Part shown: positions 31,733 through 40,403 of the stretch, in pieces
Layout: each line of letters opens with the position of its first letter
Numbering within the stretch: the stretch's first letter is position 1
Position numbers and translations under genes: made by a program
Origin: PALSA-612 sp963791225
GTDB lineage: Bacteria > Actinomycetota > Thermoleophilia > Gaiellales > Gaiellaceae
Length of the DNA stretch: 64,000 nucleotides
Reading direction: 5' to 3'
NCBI GenBank assembly: GCA_963791225.1
Contig: CAWBRV010000003.1
Location: forward strand, 1,178,001-1,242,000
The notes under the pieces: generated by a model
Seen by the model: only the letters and a program-made list of their open reading frames with translations
The model's database searches: none
Told to the model about the DNA's origin: nothing

Positions 31733-33093
31733 CTCGCCGGTGTCTCCTCTCGTAGCAGCCGTCGCAGGATCTTCCCAGAGGGGCTCTTCGGAAGCGACTC
31801 GACGAAGCGGTACTCGCGCGGCCGCTTGAAGCGGGCAAGGGCGTCCGAGCCGAGGCAGAAGGCGTCGAGCTCCTCGGCCGTCAGCTCGCCGTCGGGGACG
31901 ACGACGGCGACGACGCGCTGTCCGAGCCGGTCGTCGGGCGCGGCCACGATCGCGACCTCCGCCACCTTCGGGTGTCCGGCGAGTACGTCCTCGACCTCGA
32001 GCGGGTGGATGTTCTCGCCCGCAGAGATGATCATGTCGTCGACGCGGCCGAGGACCCAGAGCTCGCCGTCCTCGTCCAGCCGGCCGACGTCGCCCGTGTG
32101 GTACCAGCCGTCGCGAATCGCGCGCTCGTCTGCGTCGGGCCGGTTCCAGTAGCCCGTGAACGCCGTGTCCGCGTCCATCCGGCAGAGGATCTCGCCGCTC
32201 TCGTCGAGGCGCAGCCGCGCTCCCAGGGAGGGGCGGCCGGCGCAGCCCGGCTTCGCCGCCTGGTCGCGGTGGATGGAGAACGTGTAGATCTCCGTCGACC
32301 CGTAGTAGTTGACGAACAGGCGCGGCCGGAACACCTCGACGCAGCGCTCGACGAGCGCGCTCGTCATCGCGGCGCCAGCGTAGCAGAGCGTCTCCACCGA
32401 CGAGAGGTCGTACTCGCCGACGCGCGGATGGTTCACGAGGTCGTAGAACAGCGTGGGGGCGAGGTAGAGCGAGCTGATCTGCTGCTCCTGGACGAGGCGA
32501 AGCGCCTCCTCGGGATCCCAGCGCGCCTGCGAGAGGAAGCAGCCGCCGATCAGGTGCATGGAGATCAGCGAATGGATGCCCATCGTGTGGTAGAGCGGCA
32601 TCACGCCGAGTGTCCGGTCGCCGTAGCCGTAGCCCTGCTGGACGACCTGGAACAGGGAGCCGTAGTAGTCGGCGGCGTGCGAGCGGGGAACACCCTTCGG
32701 CCGGCCGGTCGTGCCGGAGGTGTAGAGCATCAGACTCGCCTCGCGTTCGTCCACGTCCAGGGCGCCCGGGTGCTCGGGCCCGTCGGGAAGCGGCGAGCCC
32801 TCGCGGATCACGACGCGGGCGCCGCAGTCCTCGATGCAGTAGTCGAGGTCGGCCTGCGACGAGCGCCACGAGAGCGGGACGAAGACCGCGCCCGACCACT
32901 GCGCTGCCCAGTAGAGGAGAGCGGTCTCGACGCGGTTGTCGAGCACGGTGGCGAGCCGCTCGCCGCGCTCGAGCCCGAGCCCGCCCGCGATCCGCGCCGC
33001 GCGCTCGCGGAGCTCCGCGTAGGTGATGCCCGGGAGCGCCTCCGCCTGCGGGTGTCGCTCCGCCGCCGCGAGCAGGGAGAGCGCGAGGTTCAC
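31729..33093 (-). CDS. AMP-dependent acyl-CoA synthetase/ligase
   Basis: 454 aa ANL enzyme, shorter than usual at the N-terminus but with all core motifs: LMLYTSGTTGRPKGVPRSH (P-loop), NYYGSTEIY, DGWYHTGDVGRLDEDGELWVLGRVDDMI, and the catalytic Lys in PKSPSGKILRR. The GTG start, which overlaps the 2Fe-2S gene stop, is the only one compatible with the upstream gene. It likely activates the acid substrate or product of the molybdenum hydroxylase for the hydratase encoded next. Benzoate- or long-chain-type acids are both possible. Confidence 0.9.
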   Translation of the reverse strand: MNLALSLLAAAERHPQAEALPGITYAELRERAARIAGGLGLERGERLATVLDNRVETALLYWAAQWSGAVFVPLSWRSSQADLDYCIEDCGARVVIREGSPLPDGPEHPGALDVDEREASLMLYTSGTTGRPKGVPRSHAADYYGSLFQVVQQGYGYGDRTLGVMPLYHTMGIHSLISMHLIGGCFLSQARWDPEEALRLVQEQQISSLYLAPTLFYDLVNHPRVGEYDLSSVETLCYAGAAMTSALVERCVEVFRPRLFVNYYGSTEIYTFSIHRDQAAKPGCAGRPSLGARLRLDESGEILCRMDADTAFTGYWNRPDADERAIRDGWYHTGDVGRLDEDGELWVLGRVDDMIISAGENIHPLEVEDVLAGHPKVAEVAIVAAPDDRLGQRVVAVVVPDGELTAEELDAFCLGSDALARFKRPREYRFVESLPKSPSGKILRRLLREETPAR

Positions 33094-33533
33094 GTCGCCT
33101 CCGCAGCCTGCGCGATCGCGTCGACGATCGGCTCGTAGCCGGTGCACCGGCAGAGGTGCCCGGAAAGCATGTCCACGATCTCCTCGCGCGTGGGCGGGCC
33201 GCCGCGCTCGAGCAGGTCGGAGGCGGCGAGCAGGATGCCGGGCGTGCAGAAGCCGCACTGCAGGGCGTGATTCGCGCGGAACGCCTCCTGCAGCGGGCCC
33301 CAGGCGAGCCCCTCGACGGTCTGGATCTCGGCCCCGTCCACCTGCACCGCGAGCATGAGGCAGGAGCGGACTGAGACGCCGTCGAGCCGGACGGTGCAGG
33401 CGCCGCAGACGCCGTGCTCGCAGCCGACGTGGGTGCCCGTGAGCCCGAGCGTGTGGCGCAGGAAATCGGAGAGGAGCAGCCGCGGCTCTACCTCCTCGCG
33501 GTAGCGCCGCCCGTTGACCGTCACCTCGATCAC
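33090..33533 (-). CDS. Molybdenum hydroxylase 2Fe-2S subunit (second system)
   Basis: 147 aa with CEHGVCGACTVRLDG plus a following Cys (VRSC) for the ferredoxin-type centre, and CGFCTPG...CRCTGY for the second centre. This is the standard small subunit of CO dehydrogenase/xanthine dehydrogenase-type enzymes. The GTG start overlaps the FAD gene stop by 4 nt. It is more canonical than the first system's small subunit and lacks its C-terminal extension. Confidence 0.94.
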   Translation of the reverse strand: MIEVTVNGRRYREEVEPRLLLSDFLRHTLGLTGTHVGCEHGVCGACTVRLDGVSVRSCLMLAVQVDGAEIQTVEGLAWGPLQEAFRANHALQCGFCTPGILLAASDLLERGGPPTREEIVDMLSGHLCRCTGYEPIVDAIAQAAEAT

Positions 33534-34300
33534 GCGACGCGCCCAACGACGCGGTCGACCAGCACGCGGACGAGTTGGCGCTGGTAGTCCGGGGAGGCAT
33601 GGAGCGTGCCCCAGGCCTCGATCTGCTCGGCCGCGGAGGCACCCGGGCGAGCAGGGTCGATCTCGACTACCGTCGGCCGGTCGACGACCGACCCGAGCAC
33701 GACGCGCAGGCCGTCCGGCCCGGCGACCGCGGCCGTCATGCAGAGCGCGAAGTCACCGCCGCGGAGGGCGAACTCCTCGAAGGCGTAACGGGACTCCGGC
33801 TCCGCGGCCGGCCAGACCGTCTCGACGAGCAGTTCGCCGGGCTCGAGCGCGGTCGTGAAGTGGGTGACGAAGAAGTCCTCGGCCGGGATCGTCCGGCCCG
33901 CGCTCGTCACGACGGAGCCGCCGAGAGCCGTGAGCGCGAGCGGCAGTTCGGCGGCCGCATCCGCGTGGACGATCGAGCCGCCGACCGTGCCGCGGTTGCG
34001 GGTGACGAAATGGCCGACGTACGGCAGGCACTGCGCCAGGAGCGGGATCTCGGTCAGGCGGGGGTCGGCCTGGCGAACCGTCGCGCCGACGCGCCAGGAG
34101 CCGTTCTCGCGGGCGATCTCGCCGAGCGGAAGCCGGTTGACGTCGACGAGGACGGACGGGCGCGCGAGCCGCATGTTCAGCATCGGCACGAGGCTCTGGC
34201 CTCCGGCGAGCACCTTGGCCTCGTCGCCATGTTCCGCGAGTAGCGCGACGGCCTCTTCGACGGAGTCGGGCCGCTCGTAGCGGAACGCCACCGGCTTCAC
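33530..34300 (-). CDS. Molybdenum hydroxylase FAD-binding subunit (second system)
   Basis: 256 aa. FRYERPDSVEEAVALLAEHGDEAKVLAGGQSLVPMLNMRLA (abbreviated core AGGQSLVPM) is the first FAD motif, and NRGTVGGSIVHADAAAELP the second; the C-terminal CODH flavoprotein domain is complete. It accepts electrons from the 2Fe-2S subunit and reduces quinone, oxygen or NAD. Its GTG start overlaps the large-subunit stop (GTGA). Confidence 0.93.
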   Translation of the reverse strand: MKPVAFRYERPDSVEEAVALLAEHGDEAKVLAGGQSLVPMLNMRLARPSVLVDVNRLPLGEIARENGSWRVGATVRQADPRLTEIPLLAQCLPYVGHFVTRNRGTVGGSIVHADAAAELPLALTALGGSVVTSAGRTIPAEDFFVTHFTTALEPGELLVETVWPAAEPESRYAFEEFALRGGDFALCMTAAVAGPDGLRVVLGSVVDRPTVVEIDPARPGASAAEQIEAWGTLHASPDYQRQLVRVLVDRVVGRVA

Positions 34301-36597
34301 CGCTGCAGCTCCCAGACCCGCCCCGGGGTCAGCGGCACCTCGACTTCCTCGACGCCGAGGGCGTCCGCGACCGCGTTCGCGATCGCGCACGGGACGCTCA
34401 TCGTGCCTCCCTCGCCGAGGCCCTTCGCGCCCAGCGGGGTGAACGGCGACGGCGTCTCCCGGTGGCCGATCTTCAGTGTCGGCAGATCGGGCGCGGTCGG
34501 GCAGAGGTAGTCCATGAACGTGCCCGTGAGCAGGTTCCCGTCCTCGTCGTAGACGACGCGTTCGAACAACGCAGAGCCGGCGCCGTGGGCGAAGTCGCCG
34601 CGCACCTGGCCGTCCGCGATCAGCGGGTTGAGCAGCCGTCCGGCGTCGTGGACGGTCGCATAGTCGAGGACCGTCACCTCGCCGGTCGCGCGGTCGACCT
34701 CGACGACCGCGACGTCGGCGATGAACCCGTGGGCGGCCGAGGCCGTGACGCGATCCTCGGCGTCGGGGGCGGCGAGGTTCGGCGCGGCGCAGAAGGCGGT
34801 CTCGTGCAGGCCCGGCTCCATCCCGGGCGGCAGCGCCTCCGTGTGCCAGTGCGCGATGCCTGCGACCCGGCGCAACGAGATCGACTCGTCGCCGACGTGG
34901 TCGCGGATGGCGGCGATCTTCGCGGCGAGCTTCTGCGCGGCCAGGTGCACGGCACCGGCGCCGACGCCCGAGAACCGCGACGAGTAGTTGCCCGACGAGA
35001 CCGTCCAGGCGCTCGTCGAGGTGTCGACCGCCGTCAGCACCTCGATCTCCTCGGGCCTGACGCCGAGCGCGTCGGCGACGACCTGCGCGGCGACCGTCGC
35101 GTGGCCCTGGCCCTGCGGCGTCGTCCCGATCAGCACGGTGATGCCGCCGAGCGGAGAGATCGCCACCGTCGCCCCTTCCGCGTTCCCGGACTTGGGCAGG
35201 CCGGCCGCGCGCTCCTCCGCCGTCAGCGCCAGCGTGACGTAGCCCATGTTCGAGATCGAGGGCTCGACGCAGCACGCGATTCCGATCCCGTACAGGCGAC
35301 CGTCTGCGCGCGCTGCGCGCTGCTCCTCGCGACGCGCGTCGTAGTCGACGAGTTCGAGCGCGTCGTCGAGGCAGCCCTCGTAGTCGCCCGAGTCGTAGAG
35401 CCCGCCCGAGGGTGTGCGGTAGGGGAACTCGTCCGAGGCGATCAGGTTGCGGCGCGCGAGCTCGGTGGGGTCGAGCCCGAGACGACCGGCGGCGATCGCC
35501 ATCGTCCGCTCGAGCGCCATGTAGAGCTGCGGGCCGCCGAAGCCTCGATTCAGCCCGGTCGGGCAGCGGTTCGTCAGCGCGACGCGGTTGCGCACAGCGA
35601 CGTGAGGAACCCGGTAGGCGCCTGTCAGCGCGCCGTGCATGCGGTAGAGGCTGGCCGGCTCGGGCGCGCGGATATACGCGCCCACGTCCTCGAGCGCGTC
35701 GTAGCGGAGCGCCAGCAGCTCGCCGTCGGACGTGAACGCAGCGGCGAGGTTCGTGACGCGCGCAGTCGAGGCCGAGCTGCCCGCGAGGTGCTCCAGGCGG
35801 TCCTCGGTCCAACGCACGGGCACGCGGAGCTTGCGCGAGGCGAGGCCGATCAGGACGACGTAGACGTAGACCGTGGCCTTGATCCCGAAGCTGCCGCCCG
35901 AGTTCGGAGGCGTGATCAGCCGCAGCTTCGAGCCCTTGAGGCCCAGCGAGGCCGCGGCGACCGAGTGCAGCGTGAACGGGCCCTGGAAGTTCGCCCAGGC
36001 CGTCAGCACGCCGGTCGCCTCGTTCCAGTCCGCGACGACGCCGTAGCACTCGATCGGGCACGCGGTCCAGCGCGGGAATGCGTACCGCCCCTCCACGACG
36101 AGATCCGCGGCGGCGAAGGCGGCTTCCGGGTCGCCGTACGAGAAGGAGCGGTCGGAGACGACCTCGCCGACCTCGGGATCGAGCACGGGGTCGAGGGGCT
36201 CGTACTCGACGTCGATCAGCTCGACCGCGTCCTCGGCCGTGTAGCGATCGCGCGCGACGACGACGGCGAGCGGCTCGCCGACGTAGCGCGCGACCTCGTG
36301 GGCGGCGGCGCGGTAGGGAGGCGCGTTCTCGACGCCGACCGGGAACGGATTCGACATCGCCGCGACATCTGCCCCGGTGAGGACGCCGATCACGCCCGGG
36401 TGCTCGAGCGCGGCGGAGACGTCGAGCCGGACGATGCGCGCGTGTGCGAACGGCGAGCGCAGGATCGCGGCGTGCCCGGCGTTCCGCGCCGGGTCGATGT
36501 CGTCCATGAAGCTGCCCTCGCCGCGCAGCAGGGTCTCGTCCTCGAGACGCGGGACGGCCTTGCCGACCCAGGTCTCGCGATCGGTCGCGACACCCAC
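34297..36597 (-). CDS. Molybdenum hydroxylase molybdopterin-binding large subunit (second system)
   Basis: 766 aa, full single-chain length. The hammerhead domain begins at about residue 20 (LLRGEGSFMDDI). PPNSGGSFGIKATVY and the active-site loop RCPTGLNRGFGGPQLYMALE mark the first Mo domain; GTTPQGQGHATVAAQ and GAKGLGEGGTMS (catalytic Glu) the second. The loop is not AYRCSFR, so this is not form I CO dehydrogenase. With a CoA ligase and hydratase in the operon, an aromatic or N-heterocyclic acid is a reasonable guess. The GTG start lies 4 nt after the amine oxidase stop. Confidence 0.93.
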   Translation of the reverse strand: MGVATDRETWVGKAVPRLEDETLLRGEGSFMDDIDPARNAGHAAILRSPFAHARIVRLDVSAALEHPGVIGVLTGADVAAMSNPFPVGVENAPPYRAAAHEVARYVGEPLAVVVARDRYTAEDAVELIDVEYEPLDPVLDPEVGEVVSDRSFSYGDPEAAFAAADLVVEGRYAFPRWTACPIECYGVVADWNEATGVLTAWANFQGPFTLHSVAAASLGLKGSKLRLITPPNSGGSFGIKATVYVYVVLIGLASRKLRVPVRWTEDRLEHLAGSSASTARVTNLAAAFTSDGELLALRYDALEDVGAYIRAPEPASLYRMHGALTGAYRVPHVAVRNRVALTNRCPTGLNRGFGGPQLYMALERTMAIAAGRLGLDPTELARRNLIASDEFPYRTPSGGLYDSGDYEGCLDDALELVDYDARREEQRAARADGRLYGIGIACCVEPSISNMGYVTLALTAEERAAGLPKSGNAEGATVAISPLGGITVLIGTTPQGQGHATVAAQVVADALGVRPEEIEVLTAVDTSTSAWTVSSGNYSSRFSGVGAGAVHLAAQKLAAKIAAIRDHVGDESISLRRVAGIAHWHTEALPPGMEPGLHETAFCAAPNLAAPDAEDRVTASAAHGFIADVAVVEVDRATGEVTVLDYATVHDAGRLLNPLIADGQVRGDFAHGAGSALFERVVYDEDGNLLTGTFMDYLCPTAPDLPTLKIGHRETPSPFTPLGAKGLGEGGTMSVPCAIANAVADALGVEEVEVPLTPGRVWELQR

Positions 36598-36601
36598 GGA
36601 G

Positions 36602-37822
36602 CTAGCGCTCGAGGATCTCGCCGACGACCCGGTGCGCGGACTTGATCGCTCCCTCCATGCCGCCCGGCCCGGGCCGGTCGTCCGTGTGCTCGCCGGCGAA
36701 GAAGACGTTCCGGCCGAGCGGGGCCCTGATCGCGGGGATCAGCGTCTCGCGCTGGTCGCCGATCGGCGCACGGGCGATGCACCGTGACCAGGGGTCGTCG
36801 GTCCAGTTCGCGATCGTGCCGGCGGTGCGCGTGACGGTGCTGCCGGTGACCATCTCCATCGTCCGGTCGGCCTCCGCGAGCACCGCGCCGTCGTCGAGGC
36901 CTCGAGGCTGGCGCTCTCCGCTCAGGATCGTCACGACGACGATCGGCTGACCGGGCTGGTCGGCAGAGACGTCGAGGAACCAGTTGGGGAGCCGGTCGGT
37001 GAAGACGCCGGTCTTGATCGCCTCTCGGACCGTGTCGGTCTCTGCGTACTGGATACCGACGCCGGCCCCGGTGCCGTAGCGCATGGACACGAGCGCGCCG
37101 ACCTTCTCCGGCGGGAGCGGAGGGTCCCAGCCGAGCTCTGTCGTCAGCGGCCCCGGGACGGCGACGACGACGGCATCGCCGCTGAACGTCTCGCTCTCCG
37201 TCTCGACGGTCACGCCCGGGCCTGACCAGCCGATCGTCCGCACGGGCTGCCCGAGGCGAACGTCGATCTCGTACGCGATTCGCCGTGGCAGCTGGTCGTT
37301 GCCCCCGTCGATCTGCATGAACGTCTCGGGCCCGAGGTGCAGTGTATGGGCGTCGACGTAGCGGAGCGGGATCGAAGGCTGGATCTGGATCAGCGCCTCG
37401 AGGAAGGCGTACGGCGTCGCCGACAGCCGGGCGCGCCGTGCCCAGGCGGCGACCGTCTCGAACGGCACGGGCGGCACCTGCTCGTGCGCGCCGCCGAGCT
37501 CCTGGAACGCCGCGCCGACCGCGTCTGCGCCGAGGAGGCTGCCGCCGAACAGGAGTGCGGGGAGCTCGGCGCCGAAGGTCACGGCGGGCGTCGTCTCGAG
37601 CTCGTAGCGCTCGCAGAGCGCCAGGATGTTCGGCTGGCCCTCGTAGAGGATCATCGCCCCGACGTCCGCGTACTGCCCGTCCTGGAAGCCGTCGCGGACG
37701 GTGAGTACTCGACCGCCGACGCGGTCTCGCGCCTCGAGGACGACGACCTCGTGGCCCGCTTCGTGCAGCTGCAGGCCGGAGACGAGGCCGGAGAGCCCGG
37801 CGCCGACGACGATGATCTTCAC
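36602..37822 (-). CDS. FAD-dependent amine oxidase
   Basis: 406 aa flavin monoamine-oxidase family. The Rossmann motif is IIVVGAGLSGLVSGLQLHEAGHEVVVLEARDRVGGR (core GAGLSGL, VLEARDRVGGR) at the N-terminus. The terminal FAD motif is NVFFAGEHTDDRPGPGGMEGAIKSAHR. It oxidises primary or secondary amines to imines/aldehydes. A strong AAAGGAGGAG SD precedes the GTG, the best SD in the area, and it is the first gene of the second molybdenum-hydroxylase operon. It could generate the aldehyde or heterocycle fed to the hydroxylase. Confidence 0.91.
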   Translation of the reverse strand: MKIIVVGAGLSGLVSGLQLHEAGHEVVVLEARDRVGGRVLTVRDGFQDGQYADVGAMILYEGQPNILALCERYELETTPAVTFGAELPALLFGGSLLGADAVGAAFQELGGAHEQVPPVPFETVAAWARRARLSATPYAFLEALIQIQPSIPLRYVDAHTLHLGPETFMQIDGGNDQLPRRIAYEIDVRLGQPVRTIGWSGPGVTVETESETFSGDAVVVAVPGPLTTELGWDPPLPPEKVGALVSMRYGTGAGVGIQYAETDTVREAIKTGVFTDRLPNWFLDVSADQPGQPIVVVTILSGERQPRGLDDGAVLAEADRTMEMVTGSTVTRTAGTIANWTDDPWSRCIARAPIGDQRETLIPAIRAPLGRNVFFAGEHTDDRPGPGGMEGAIKSAHRVVGEILER

Positions 37823-37875
37823 AGCTCCTCCTTTCGAACACCCTCTGCCCCGGCTGATTCTGTCACCTTGAGGTT

Positions 37876-37946
37876 TGAGGGGAAATTCGGCCGACGTCGG
37901 GGGCGTTCCGTGTCTGGGTCATCCGGTTCGGCCGAATTTCGCCTCA
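37876..37946. terminator. Long inverted repeat after the PfkB gene
   Basis: TGAGGGGAAATTCGGCCGA (37876-37894) and the reverse complement of 37928-37946 agree at 18 of 19 bases, separated by 33 nt. The right arm starts exactly at the PfkB stop codon. On the minus strand it would fold into a long hairpin after the kinase and before the amine-oxidase operon. It may be a terminator or a leader element; there is no T-run. Confidence 0.55.
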
Positions 37947-38744
37947 GACCTCGTCTTCAGGCCAGCCGGGCAAGCGGGCGGCCGTAGCGCCGCAGCGGCA
38001 GCCCTCGGCCAGCGCCTCGTCGAGCGTTTCGCCCCGGGCGAGTGCGACCAGGAGCCCGGCCGCGAATGCGTCGCCCGCTCCCGGGACCTCCTGCAGGGCG
38101 CGCTGCGGCGGCTCGGACCGCGCCGGCTCTCCGTCGAGGACCGCGACGGCGCCGCGCGCGCCGCAGGTGACGCACGCCAGCCGGTAGCGCTTGCCGAGTG
38201 CGAGAGCCGCACGCTCGGCCTCCTCGCCGGTCAGCGCGCGGGCCTGCTGCTCGTTCGCGACCACGGCGTTTCCGCCCTCCGGGAGCTTCCCGAGGGCGGC
38301 CGCGTCGAGCATCACCCAGCCGGCGCGCGTTCCGGCCAGGACGGCGTCGAGCGTTCGCGCGGGGAGGTAGCCGGACACCAGCGCCACGTCCGACTCGGGC
38401 AGGTCCGGGAGCGTCTCGGGCTCGAGTCGTGCGTTGGCGCCGCGGTCGACGCGAAGCTCCCCGTCGGCCAGGACGAACGTCCCCGTCCGCTCCCCCGGAT
38501 CGACGGCGAACAGCGGCTCGACCCCGCGCCGCTCGAGCTCGGCGCGGAGGAAGCGGCTGCCCGCGTCGTCGCCGACCGCGCCGACGGCGACCGTTCGCGC
38601 GCCGAGCGCCGCCGCCCAGACGGCCACGTTCGCGGCCGTCCCGCCGGGCCCGAAGCGCGCGACGGCATCGTGACCGCGGCCGGCGACCACGACGTCGATC
38701 ATCAGGTCGCCGATCGCGAGGAAGCGAACGGGCGCGGCGCTCAC
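37944..38744 (-). CDS. PfkB-family carbohydrate kinase
   Basis: 266 aa ribokinase-like. FGPGGTAANVAVWAAALGA (substrate side), VAVGAVGDDAGSRFLRAELERRGV, and the ATP/anion-hole motif EVPGAGDAFAAGLLVAL with the catalytic Asp. It phosphorylates a sugar, nucleoside or similar hydroxyl. It is slightly short for the family (usually about 300), missing part of the lid. The GTG start is 10 nt after the stop of the PPOX gene, so they are probably co-transcribed. Confidence 0.9.
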   Translation of the reverse strand: MSAAPVRFLAIGDLMIDVVVAGRGHDAVARFGPGGTAANVAVWAAALGARTVAVGAVGDDAGSRFLRAELERRGVEPLFAVDPGERTGTFVLADGELRVDRGANARLEPETLPDLPESDVALVSGYLPARTLDAVLAGTRAGWVMLDAAALGKLPEGGNAVVANEQQARALTGEEAERAALALGKRYRLACVTCGARGAVAVLDGEPARSEPPQRALQEVPGAGDAFAAGLLVALARGETLDEALAEGCRCGATAARLPGWPEDEV

Positions 38745-38754
38745 CGGCGGTTGA

Positions 38755-39180
38755 CTAGCCCTCGTCGCTCCAGGGGCCGATCCCGGCGACGCGATCGACC
38801 GAGATCCGCGTGACGTACCCCGGCGGCGGGTCGGGCATCGGCGGAAAGACGACACCCGGGCCGAGGTACACCTCGGCCAGCCGCTGCAGGAGCTCGGGCG
38901 CGCCGCCCTCGGTGATCCGGGCGCGGCCGTAGAGGACGACGTAGTTCCGCAGGCCGATCTGGTTCACGCCCGGCACCTCGAAGGAGAGCGCGACCGTTGG
39001 ATCGCGCTCGACGTTGCGCACCTTCCGGTGCCGGTAGAGGTGACCCGAGACGATCTCGTCACCCTCGACGCCGACCCAGACGACCGTCACCTGCGGGCTG
39101 CCGTCGGCGTTGAGCGTGACGAGGTGCGCGAGCGGGCCGGCCTCGATCAGCGTGCGCACGCGCTCGGGAAGCGGGGCCAT
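38755..39180 (-). CDS. PPOX-class F420-dependent oxidoreductase
   Basis: 141 aa split-barrel protein. AHLVTLNADGSPQVTVVWVGVEGDEIVSGHL, RHRKVRNVERDPTVALSF and YVVLYGRARITEGG match F420-dependent PPOX reductases. These reduce or bind F420 and act on small electrophiles. TACACT lies 9 nt before its ATG. Its TACACTTGGCCCG upstream sequence is nearly the same as that before the next gene at 39528, hinting at common control. Confidence 0.88.
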   Translation of the reverse strand: MAPLPERVRTLIEAGPLAHLVTLNADGSPQVTVVWVGVEGDEIVSGHLYRHRKVRNVERDPTVALSFEVPGVNQIGLRNYVVLYGRARITEGGAPELLQRLAEVYLGPGVVFPPMPDPPPGYVTRISVDRVAGIGPWSDEG

Positions 39181-39213
39181 CGCGGGCCAAGTGTAGTGCG
39201 GCCCGCGCGGAGG

Positions 39214-39528
39214 TCAGGGCGTTGCGACGCGCGCGGCTGCGGCGGCGACCTGATCCTGCGTCGGCCCGCCGTCCGCGAGCGCACGGAAGGCATCGACCAG
39301 GGCGCGCGGATCGCGGTGGTGGCGCTTGGCGGCCAGCGTCAACGGCTCGTGAAAGGCACCGCCGCAGTGCGCGCAGGGGAGGGAGAGCGTGGCCATGAGC
39401 CGCCCGGCCTCACCGCCGGGGAACATGCGCAGGAGTTCGACGATCGTCGTCGAGCCCTTGATCTCGCTCTGCTCGGCCTCCGTCCCTGTCCCTCGCGCCT
39501 GCACTCCGAGGACGCGCTGCTGGGTCAC
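39214..39528 (-). CDS. Small protein with CxxC motif, DUF1858-like
   Basis: 104 aa. TTIVELLRMFPGGEAGRLMATLSLPCAHCGGAFHEPLTLAAKRHHRDP combines a short helical start, a CxxC pair, and the helix pattern of DUF1858-type domains found beside hybrid-cluster or iron-sulfur proteins. An N-terminal 25 residues look disordered. The Ala-rich end lacks features. The GTG has a TACACT box 6 nt upstream and no SD. It could bind a metal or cluster; function unknown. Confidence 0.65.
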   Translation of the reverse strand: MTQQRVLGVQARGTGTEAEQSEIKGSTTIVELLRMFPGGEAGRLMATLSLPCAHCGGAFHEPLTLAAKRHHRDPRALVDAFRALADGGPTQDQVAAAAARVATP

Positions 39529-39534
39529 GGGCCA

Positions 39535-39544
39535 AGTGTAGGGT
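39535..39544. promoter_or_regulatory. Overlapping divergent -10 boxes
   Basis: TACACT on the minus strand (39535-39540) is 6 nt from the GTG at 39528. TAGGGT on the plus strand (39539-39544) is 7 nt from the ATG at 39552. The two hexamers share bases 39539-39540, so the promoters cannot both be occupied at once. Both transcripts would be leaderless. Confidence 0.6.
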
Positions 39545-39551
39545 CGCCGGA

Positions 39552-40403
39552 ATGGACGGCGGGCCGAAGCTCGGGATCCAGATCCGTCCCGCGAACACGA
39601 CCTGGCCGGATCTTCGCGAGGTCGCGCTGCTCGCGGAGGAGGTCGGCTTCGACTCGATCTACACGTGGGACCACCTGCTCTCGGTCGCCGACATCGACCC
39701 GAATCTCCCGAACTTCGAAGGGTGGCAGCTGCTCGCGGCGTGGGGCGCGCTGACGACGCGCGTCCGCGTGGGCATGCTCGTCAGCGGCAACATGCTCAGG
39801 CACCCGGGCCTGCTCGCCAAGATGGCGACGACGCTCGACCACGTCACGAACGGCCGGGCGATCCTCGGGATGGGCGCCGGGCAGCCCGCTCCCGAGCAGG
39901 CGCAGTACGGCCTCTCGTTCCCGCCCGTCGGCGAGCGGATCGCCCGCCTGGACGAGTCCCTCACGGTCGTACGGGCACTCCTTGCGGAGGAGCGCGCGTC
40001 GTTCGACGGCCGCTTCTACCGGCTGGCCCAGGCGGTCGCCGAGCCGAAGCCCGTCCAGGCCCGGCTGCCGCTGCTCGTCGGCTCGACCGGTCCGAAGATG
40101 CTGCGCGTCGCAGCGCGGCACGCCGACATCTGGCACGGCTACGCACCGGATGCCGAGGCGTTCACGAGCCTCTACGCGGAGTTCAAAGAAGCCTGCGCGC
40201 TCGAGGGACGCGATCCGGACGAGGTCGTTCGCGCGGCCGGCGGGCCGGTCATGACGGCGACGGCACAGGTCATCGCGAAGCGGCTGCGCGCCGGCGTCCA
40301 GTGGTTCATCGTCACGGCACAGGCGCCGTTCGACACCGACACGATTCGACGCGTCGCGACCGACGAGTGGCCGCGGGCCCTCGAACTGGCCCAGGAGGGC
40401 TAG
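39552..40403 (+). CDS. LLM-class F420-dependent oxidoreductase
   Basis: 283 aa luciferase-like TIM barrel. KLGIQIRPANTTWPDLREVALLAEEVGFDSIYTWDHLL is the standard N-terminus (core EVGFDSIYTWDH). VRVGMLVSGNMLRHPGLLAKMATTLDHVTNGRAILGMGAG carries the family motif, followed by PLLVGSTGPKMLRVAARHADIWHG. In actinobacteria these use F420H2 to reduce or oxidise small organics. It appears leaderless. Its stop and that of the converging LarA-like gene share the bases CTAG. Confidence 0.92.
   Translation: MDGGPKLGIQIRPANTTWPDLREVALLAEEVGFDSIYTWDHLLSVADIDPNLPNFEGWQLLAAWGALTTRVRVGMLVSGNMLRHPGLLAKMATTLDHVTNGRAILGMGAGQPAPEQAQYGLSFPPVGERIARLDESLTVVRALLAEERASFDGRFYRLAQAVAEPKPVQARLPLLVGSTGPKMLRVAARHADIWHGYAPDAEAFTSLYAEFKEACALEGRDPDEVVRAAGGPVMTATAQVIAKRLRAGVQWFIVTAQAPFDTDTIRRVATDEWPRALELAQEG

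Noticed and set aside
34297..36597. Aerobic CO dehydrogenase (coxMSL) identity for the hydroxylases
   Set aside because: Neither large subunit has the AYRCSFR loop of form I; neighbours indicate other substrates.
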